This document shows, piece after piece, positions 58,816 through 64,000 of a stretch of DNA of 64,000 bases (positions are counted from its first letter, which is position 1; every line of letters begins with the position of its first letter). Location: the NCBI GenBank assembly GCA_963771295.1, contig CAVYTB010000012.1, positions 62,001-126,000 on the forward strand, given 5' to 3'. Position numbers and translations under genes: made by a program. The stretch comes from Acidiferrum sp963771295. Lineage in GTDB: Bacteria; Acidobacteriota; Terriglobia; Acidiferrales; UBA7541. Below the pieces are notes generated by a model. That model did not search any database, had not been told where the DNA came from, and saw only the letters and a program-made list of their open reading frames with translations.

Positions 58816-59027
58816 GCCGGAATACCCTCCAGTTCATGCTGATCGAGGAGTGCTTTCAAATTCCTCAATTGCGCTTGGGAGGTGTGCCTAAGACAGACCG
58901 CAATCGTTTCTGCTAATTCTTTGTTGCCAAGCAGCCTTTTGGCTTCAACATCGGCAATCAGTTGGTTCACTGCCCTTATTGATAGTGCGTAAATCTCGTC
59001 TCGTGTGAGGCCGCGTTTCTTATCCAT
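58779..59027 (-). CDS. Small helical hypothetical protein of the terminase operon
   Basis: 82 residues, mostly helical (TRDEIYALSIRAVNQLIADV, LAETIAVCLRHTSQAQLRNL). No family recognised. I chose the ATG at 59027 because GGGGGAAG precedes it; the upstream frame enters the terminase gene. It lies 14 bp after the terminase stop. Confidence 0.6.
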   Translation of the reverse strand: MDKKRGLTRDEIYALSIRAVNQLIADVEAKRLLGNKELAETIAVCLRHTSQAQLRNLKALLDQHELEGIPAWDKENPEGWIN

Positions 59028-59041
59028 TCGCTTCCCCCATT

Positions 59042-60478
59042 TCATTGCATCCATTTCTGTTCGAAGTTGCGAGAAAAATCGTAGACGTACTCTGGCGCCT
59101 TCACCGGGGTAGCTTGCCGCCGCATGATGCCAAGGCCGCTCATCACCAGATAGCGCATCGCGTCCATCGCATGATCGCGTTCTTTGACAACTTTTCCTTC
59201 ACGCCGGTGATAACCGCGAAGTTCCGAGTACCAATGGCTTAGAGAATTAAACGCTTTCAGCTTTCCGCCGTACATCATTTGCTCGACCGCGAATATCCCA
59301 GCCTCGACTGCATGATTCGCGGGCGTGAGTTGCAAACCTTCCTGTCGGTAGCGCTCAATCAAAGCGGTTCCGTCGATCTGTGAGCGGCCTTTTGCTGCCG
59401 GGTCGATCACGCCGGGAATCCATGCGCCGCGAGCTTTTATCGCGTGAGAATGCACGTGGGGCTCTTCGTGGCCCATGTAGTGTTCGCTGTAGAGATAAAC
59501 CACGCCCGATTCGTTGTCGCGTGCGCCCCAGATCGCGGCGGTCATGTTCCAGCCGACATCTAACCCGAAAGCTTTCGGCCAGTGGTCGGGAATCGCGAAC
59601 GGCTTGACCAGAATTTCCTCGTCCGTCGGGTGATAGATTGCGCCCGAGCCTAACTGCGGTATGCCTTTGGTGCGCGCATCCCGCTGCCAACTCGGATATT
59701 CCGCTTCGAGCTGCGCGCGGGTTTGTTCATCCAGGTGCGGCGCGTCGTTCCATGTCGCGGTGACGGTGTACTTCATGGATCCTTGCGGTGCTTCGCGGAA
59801 TTGCCGCACGATCTCGGTTAATCCCCAGAGCGGGGTAAAAGTGAAGATGATTAAACCGTTGGGCTGGCCCGGGACGGTCGAGAGCGTTCGCGTCAAACAT
59901 TCAAGGTAGATGCTCTGATCGGCTTCTTCGTCGAGCCAGATTAAGTCTTTGCCCGTTCCGTAGAAACTTTCTACGCCTTGATCGTACGATTTCAAACTGA
60001 TGTCGCTTCGTCCACCGCTCGCATGCCTTACATAAATTGTGTCGATTGCCTCTGGGATTCCGGCTTTCGTCGTTGTGCCGATGATCGCATCCGCTGGGAT
60101 CGTGCCCGTTCCGAAACATTGCGGCTTGCCAAGCAAAGCGTCTTGGATGATGTCTTTCGTGGTCTTGGAAGTTTGCCCGGCGGCCCATGCGGAAATGGGT
60201 TTTGTGAATCGGCGGCCTTTCCACCAATGAGGATATTGTCCAGTCAAGTGCAGCGCGGTTTCGTACGCTCCAATGCCTAGGGTTTTTCCGACTCTGTTTC
60301 CGGCCATGAACAAACGCTCGTTGTAGCGAGCGCCTGCCTCAAAATATTCCATGTGGCGCGCGTACAAGTCTCGCCTGAGCGGTCCACTGTCCGGGTAGAA
60401 TTCGCATTCGATGCGATGCTCGCTGCGGTATTTAATTTCCGCTTCTATCTCCGACCGCGATGGAAGAGTGTGCGTCAT
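59042..60478 (-). CDS. Phage terminase large subunit
   Basis: DNA-packaging motor and nuclease. 478 residues. Walker A AGNRVGKT at 59-66, Walker B DLIWLDEEAD at about 175-184, and a C-terminal RNase H-like nuclease with Asp in FGLDVGWNMTAAIWGARD and HAMDAMRYLV near the end. Its ATG overlaps the stop of the preceding small gene (ATGA at 60475-60478). Complete and without frameshifts. No portal or capsid gene follows it in this window. Confidence 0.92.
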   Translation of the reverse strand: MTHTLPSRSEIEAEIKYRSEHRIECEFYPDSGPLRRDLYARHMEYFEAGARYNERLFMAGNRVGKTLGIGAYETALHLTGQYPHWWKGRRFTKPISAWAAGQTSKTTKDIIQDALLGKPQCFGTGTIPADAIIGTTTKAGIPEAIDTIYVRHASGGRSDISLKSYDQGVESFYGTGKDLIWLDEEADQSIYLECLTRTLSTVPGQPNGLIIFTFTPLWGLTEIVRQFREAPQGSMKYTVTATWNDAPHLDEQTRAQLEAEYPSWQRDARTKGIPQLGSGAIYHPTDEEILVKPFAIPDHWPKAFGLDVGWNMTAAIWGARDNESGVVYLYSEHYMGHEEPHVHSHAIKARGAWIPGVIDPAAKGRSQIDGTALIERYRQEGLQLTPANHAVEAGIFAVEQMMYGGKLKAFNSLSHWYSELRGYHRREGKVVKERDHAMDAMRYLVMSGLGIMRRQATPVKAPEYVYDFSRNFEQKWMQ

Positions 60479-60687
60479 TTTACGGGAGCGAGCGGTGCCG
60501 GTGCCGGTGTCGCTGTCAGCGCCTGGACCGCTTCGTTTACCGCTTCGGCATTCCTTACCGCCTGCCTCAGTTCCGAGCCGTTGACCTCGATGAGGCCTGT
60601 GGTCATCACACCCTGCGAGGCCAAGTGTTTAAGATATTCGAGCAGGGATTGACTAGCAGCTTGTATTTCCGTCGGTGTTTTAAGCAT
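60475..60687 (-). CDS. Small hypothetical protein upstream of terminase
   Basis: 70 residues, helical (EIQAASQSLLEYLKHLASQG, then LRQAVRNAEAVNEAVQALTA) with a Pro/Ala tail. GGAGG precedes the ATG by 7 nt. Coupled to the terminase by a 4-bp overlap. Size and place would fit a small packaging accessory protein, but there is no recognised domain. Confidence 0.65.
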   Translation of the reverse strand: MLKTPTEIQAASQSLLEYLKHLASQGVMTTGLIEVNGSELRQAVRNAEAVNEAVQALTATPAPAPLAPVK

Positions 60688-60738
60688 TTAACACCCTCCG
60701 TTGTGTTCTAACAGCCGCGCAAACTCTTTGCTTGTACA

Positions 60739-60972
60739 TTAGTCCCCCTTCTGCGGGTCAGCCCCCTGCTCCCGCTTGTCCTGGGCTTTGCGGTTGGCCT
60801 CATAGTCGTCGTCGAGTTTTGTCGCCGGTCTGCGCGCCTGCACGGCGCTCTGATACGGTGAATTCGACGTCACTATGATCGGATTCGCTGACGGCTTGTT
60901 TCTTGCCGCGTCGCGCTCGTCAATGCTTTCCACCGTGCTTATTTTGCCGCTGTTACGAATTGCCTTTTGCAT
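60739..60972 (-). CDS. Small hydrophilic hypothetical protein
   Basis: 77 residues, charged and probably disordered (ARRPATKLDDDYEANRKAQD, ending EQGADPQKGD). AGGAG lies 10 nt before the ATG at 60972. Part of the phage-like run; function unknown. Confidence 0.55.
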   Translation of the reverse strand: MQKAIRNSGKISTVESIDERDAARNKPSANPIIVTSNSPYQSAVQARRPATKLDDDYEANRKAQDKREQGADPQKGD

Positions 60973-60986
60973 GTGATGATTCTCCT

Positions 60987-61427
60987 TTAAATTGTGTAGC
61001 CCTTCGTTGCCCGACGCCTCTCGTGCTCCTCTTTCGGCCTTTCGCGCAACCCTTCAGACTTCAGACGCTCAACCTCTTGCTCAAGAGTGGTCATTACCGC
61101 ACGTCCCGCTGGCTGGCTGGGAGGCCATACCGTAAACCAGTGGTGCAAGGGATTCCATTCCGCCCAAGAGTTCACAATGGCGTATTCGTTCGTTCCTTGC
61201 CCGTAGCTGACGAGCAATCGTGGAAAGTCGGGAAGGATCTCAGGCGCAGGCGGCGTTGGCGCGACCATCAGCGTAACAGCTTCCTCGCATGGCTGCGGGT
61301 TGATCATGTTTTGGAACAACTGCTTCAGGATTTCTAGCGGAGAAGAAACCTTGACGTGTTTCTTTTCCATCTTCGCCAATTCGAAAAGCGCTGCGGTTGC
61401 GACTAGTCCGATCATTTCTTGTTCCAT
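60987..61427 (-). CDS. Hypothetical protein of the phage-like run
   Basis: 146 residues. Helical start (MIGLVATAALFELAKMEKKH), a Pro-rich centre (VAPTPPAPEILPDFPRLLVS), a segment with four Trp (NSWAEWNPLHHWFTVWPPSQ) and a charged coiled end. GGGAG precedes the ATG. Not recognised. Two nucleotides from the next gene upstream. Confidence 0.6.
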   Translation of the reverse strand: MEQEMIGLVATAALFELAKMEKKHVKVSSPLEILKQLFQNMINPQPCEEAVTLMVAPTPPAPEILPDFPRLLVSYGQGTNEYAIVNSWAEWNPLHHWFTVWPPSQPAGRAVMTTLEQEVERLKSEGLRERPKEEHERRRATKGYTI

Positions 61428-61429
61428 TT

Positions 61430-62464
61430 TTATCTCCCGAACCGCTTTCGCTCAAATTCTTGTTTGTTTCTCGCCCTGATGTAATCGCCCGGCGATAACT
61501 CCTCGAGCGACCCGCCCGACCTCGTGCTGCTCCCGCCAACAGGCGAAATCGGGGGGAGCGGGCGAGTCCGCTGCCTGGCCGCAGACTTTGCCGAAAGCCT
61601 CTCCGCAACTCTCCCCACCTTCGCCACGGCGGCCACCGGCGGGAGTTCGTTCAATGCTTCCGCCTCAGATGGGTTCTCCGCAAAATATTTTGCCACCTCG
61701 CTCGAATTATCTTCCTCCACGATCGCGTCTAATACCGCCTGGTGCATCACAACGTTTGACGTAGCCACGGCCCGAGCTGCAGCCGGATCCGCCGCCATCC
61801 GCTGGCTGTGAGCATCGAACGCGATTTTGTGGCGTATCGTCGGGGAGATTTTCGCGAGATTGCTTGAACTTGGATCGTTTTCCAACTCCTCGCGGAGCCC
61901 TGGAGACTTAGCAAGTGTGTACGCAATGTCGGCCACCTCTGCTGGATTTTTGACCTGTGCGCGTATCGCATCTATCAGGCGTTGCGTGACTTTGACTCCA
62001 GCGATGGCGGCATCAAAGTCGTGGTAGACCCTTGATGCCGCCTTGAAACTGCGCTCGAAGTCGTCAGAAGGCGCGGCGTTGCCATTTCCATTTTGTTCCG
62101 CGTTGGGCCGGGATTCACTGGATTGTGATTCGTCGGAAACGCGTTCGCCCGACACCTGCTCCAAAATTTTCCTCAACTCCGCTTTGTGCCGCTCCGCCGC
62201 GTAATCGCGCTGCTTGGCTGTTTCGTATTTTTTAATCGCTTCATCCGGCTTGCCGCGGTCTTCGCGCAACCATTCCGGAGTTTTCTGCTTCTCTCGAATC
62301 TGTTCCTCGCGTACGGAGTTGAAAATTTTCTGAGGGATTTCTTTTGGCACTGCCCCCGGATCGGGGGGCTCGACGGGAGCCTCGGGCGCAGTCTTCCAGT
62401 TGTCTGAAGCGCCCTGCTGCAACGCCTCTGCTGATTCAGTTGTGGTGGTCATTACGAACGCCAT
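61430..62464 (-). CDS. Charged helical phage-like protein, scaffold-like
   Basis: 344 residues. Low-complexity acidic/Pro head, long charged helices (EEQIREKQKTPEWLREDRGK, then AAERHKAELRKILEQVSGER), a more globular Ala-rich middle (RLIDAIRAQVKNPAEVADIA) and a Pro/Ser/Arg tail ending in DYIRARNKQEFERKRFGR. Such composition is common in phage scaffold or virion-assembly proteins and in the DUF-type proteins next to terminases, but no family was recognised. ATG at 62464 with GGGAG upstream; overlaps the previous gene by 29 bp. Confidence 0.55.
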   Translation of the reverse strand: MAFVMTTTTESAEALQQGASDNWKTAPEAPVEPPDPGAVPKEIPQKIFNSVREEQIREKQKTPEWLREDRGKPDEAIKKYETAKQRDYAAERHKAELRKILEQVSGERVSDESQSSESRPNAEQNGNGNAAPSDDFERSFKAASRVYHDFDAAIAGVKVTQRLIDAIRAQVKNPAEVADIAYTLAKSPGLREELENDPSSSNLAKISPTIRHKIAFDAHSQRMAADPAAARAVATSNVVMHQAVLDAIVEEDNSSEVAKYFAENPSEAEALNELPPVAAVAKVGRVAERLSAKSAARQRTRPLPPISPVGGSSTRSGGSLEELSPGDYIRARNKQEFERKRFGR

Positions 62465-62708
62465 GTGACACTCCCTGCGCGGCTATCCGCGCTTCCATCG
62501 TTCGACATTCGGCCTCGATCATCTCAGCCCGCCACAAGTGCAACTCCGTCAACTCCGCTTCGAGTTCCACGACGCGAGCTTCCAGCATGTGATTTCTTGC
62601 GGTTAATTTATCGATTCTCTTGATGAACCCACTCTTCTTTTCCCGTGGCGCAGCAGCGGGCTGCGTTGTGTTCTCAGCACTCTCTACCGGCGTGACGGTT
62701 TCTTCCAT
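62436..62708 (-). CDS. Small coiled-coil protein
   Basis: 90 residues. A Thr/Pro-rich head, then a clear coiled coil (RIDKLTARNHMLEARVVELE, then LTELHLWRAEMIEAEC). AAGGAG lies 9 nt before the ATG at 62708. Probably an oligomerising accessory protein of the phage-like run. Confidence 0.6.
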   Translation of the reverse strand: MEETVTPVESAENTTQPAAAPREKKSGFIKRIDKLTARNHMLEARVVELEAELTELHLWRAEMIEAECRTMEARIAAQGVSHGVRNDHHN

Positions 62709-62714
62709 GCGCCG

Positions 62715-63506
62715 TTACTCCTTCCCGCGCGACTTGATCTTTTCTCGCAATTCGTCGCGTTCGTATTCCTTGATCGCCGCCTCTGTTTCGAGATGGAGCA
62801 AGTCGCGCAAATCTCGAATGCGTTTTTCGAGGTCCGCTATTTCGGCCTCATATCTTTCCTTTATGTGATCCGTATAAGATTGTCTTTTACGGCGCTCAAT
62901 CTGATTTTTCGTCTCCTCTGCCCGCCACTGCTTGAGTTCTTCATCGTTATCGGGAATAGGATTGGCCGACAATTCAGCCAGCATGGCCGTGCCCCGGCTG
63001 CGGGCATTACGCACACGGTTTTCAAACGCAAGAACTTCGCCGCGCGCTTCCACGATCTGCTCTATCGCGTCGAGCAAGCGGGCATACGTTGCTACGCTTA
63101 AGTCGTTCTTGCCGCGCTCGAATTTGCTCAGTGTTGATTTAGTCGTGCCCGCCATGTGGGCGATGTAATCAAGATCGATGCCCGATTCCGTGCGGTATTT
63201 CCGCAACTGCCGCCCGCGTTTCGCGAGGCTGTACACGGTCATATGCTCCGCCGCTTCGTCGAGGTCCGGCGTCCGTCGTACTGACTCTCTGCGCTTCTTT
63301 ACGCGCTCCGAATGCAGGCGGCTGATCGCGCCCCAAAGTTTGCTCTTTAGAGGTTCAGTGAATGTTCGCGCTTCCGTTTCGATGAAACTTATCAGTTGGT
63401 GAGAAACTCCAGCAGCGCGGGCGAGTTCCTCTTGCCCGATGCCTAAATCTTTGCGCCACTCGAGCAAGTGCTTCGCGTCGTCCCATACGCCACGGTCTTC
63501 GTTCAC
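62715..63506 (-). CDS. Double-XRE helix-turn-helix regulator
   Basis: 263 residues. Two separate XRE/Cro-type HTH domains: GIGQEELARAAGVSHQLISF (about 22-41) and GIDLDYIAHMAGTTKSTLSK (about 108-127, with FERGKNDLSV next), followed by a long charged coiled coil (IERRKRQSYTDHIKERYEAE, then DLRDLLHLETEAAIKEYERD). A GTG start at 63506 is favoured by AGGAGG 9 nt upstream; the frame extends to 63527 without support. First gene of the nine-gene run, so it likely controls it. Tandem XRE domains plus coiled coil in one chain is uncommon. Confidence 0.75.
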   Translation of the reverse strand: MNEDRGVWDDAKHLLEWRKDLGIGQEELARAAGVSHQLISFIETEARTFTEPLKSKLWGAISRLHSERVKKRRESVRRTPDLDEAAEHMTVYSLAKRGRQLRKYRTESGIDLDYIAHMAGTTKSTLSKFERGKNDLSVATYARLLDAIEQIVEARGEVLAFENRVRNARSRGTAMLAELSANPIPDNDEELKQWRAEETKNQIERRKRQSYTDHIKERYEAEIADLEKRIRDLRDLLHLETEAAIKEYERDELREKIKSRGKE

Positions 63507-64000
63507 AAGAGTTCTCCTCCTTGGCAACTAACTCTAAGCGTTACGTAAAAAGACGCGCTAGAGAAAAGTGCAAGCACGTCTTTTACTTATAGGTTACTAC
63601 TTACTATGATGCGACTAGACAATCCTCTTCGTTATTGCTACAGTGTAGCAGGCTGCTGAAGCGTGTTCGAGCTGCTGTAACGCTTCAGCGGGCGGTTGGG
63701 GAAGCGCGGTAGTGGCGACGCTTCAGCTCATAAAATGGAGACCACCGCGCCAGTTAGCCAGTACCGGCGACAATACTCCGCTGTGGCACAGCAATCAGCC
63801 TCGTCCGGGGCAATGACTAGGGACCGAAATGCTCTAGTCGATCTTCATGCCCTGGGTGGAACGTGTTCAAAAACTCTTCTTCAGAAAATTCCCGTAGAAA
63901 ACATTACCCCCGCGTCCCCCAAGACTGCTGCGTAGCGGCATACACGCGCTACTGCCGCGCGTGCTCTGCACCGGCAGGCTGCTACTGCATCAGCTGGCGT
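63507..64000. other. Regulatory and unassigned DNA at the window end
   Basis: No supported gene. It contains the inverted repeat described at 63545-63586 and a hairpin GCTGAAGCG/CGCTTCAGC around 63654-63690. The rest shows nothing recognisable. Confidence 0.5.
63545..63586. promoter_or_regulatory. Candidate operator upstream of the double-XRE gene
   Basis: Inverted repeat GTAAAAAGACG (63545-63555) and CGTCTTTTAC (63577-63586), 10 of 11 positions matching, with half-site centres about three helical turns apart. It lies 39-80 bp upstream of the regulator's GTG start. A palindrome TTACGTAA at 63541-63548 overlaps the first arm. It suits binding by a protein with two DNA-binding domains. Confidence 0.45.

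Overview
The window is high-GC bacterial DNA, most likely from Acidobacteriota. This is inferred from gene style and gene sets (two-halved M16 peptidase, PadR plus short membrane partner, imuA-imuB-dnaE2, small Cys-rich proteins, dispersed GTCATTC palindromes), not from any marker gene. Four layers can be read.

(1) Host core, about 0.07-15.2 kb: a minus-strand run tig-clpP-clpX-lon-rho (protein folding, ATP-dependent proteolysis, transcription termination), then a secreted GH29 fucosidase-like enzyme, an M16 zinc peptidase, a secreted nucleoside hydrolase, purU and a Rieske oxygenase.

(2) A genomic island, about 15.27-41.53 kb, lies inside a tRNA-Leu(UAG) gene. The 3' half of the tRNA is at 15229-15273 and the 5' half at 41525-41566, both on the minus strand. 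Joined, they give an 87-nt tRNA with a perfect anticodon stem. The island carries its own intact 87-nt tRNA-Leu(UAG) at 41275-41361. A third copy of the 13-nt anticodon-arm core at 38686-38698 divides the island into a 23-kb part and a 2.8-kb part. No integrase was found. The left arm (15.3-19.7 kb) is phage- or plasmid-like: an excisionase-type HTH protein, a replication-type HTH protein, a small repressor-like protein and hairpins.

The centre (20.4-38.3 kb) holds what looks like an undescribed surface-glycoprotein system. A seven-gene minus-strand operon encodes, in order: two Pro/Ala/Ser/Thr-rich proteins with related Cys-cluster plus hydrophobic tails; a glycosyltransferase resembling polypeptide GalNAc-transferases; two very large unrecognised proteins (1062 and 1393 aa); and two 2-oxoglutarate/Fe(II) oxygenases, one of prolyl-hydroxylase type. 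Next to it are four more glycosyltransferase-type genes, two of them resembling fucosyltransferases. My inference is that the repeat proteins are hydroxylated and O-glycosylated and displayed or assembled with the two large proteins.

(3) 41.6-55.4 kb is host again: an intact IS1182-family element, a PadR regulator with two small membrane proteins, the damage-inducible mutagenesis set imuA-imuB-dnaE2 with a divergent udgX, a lone receiver protein, a DUF3891 protein, a STAS protein and a DHH phosphoesterase, ending at tRNA-Lys(CUU).

(4) From 55.5 kb to the window end is prophage- or satellite-like DNA beside tRNA-Lys: a nine-gene minus-strand run from a double-XRE protein to a large terminase and a DUF5681 protein, with no portal, capsid or tail gene in view. 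Gene limits come from start-codon and Shine-Dalgarno inspection; families were named from motifs by eye, without database searches.
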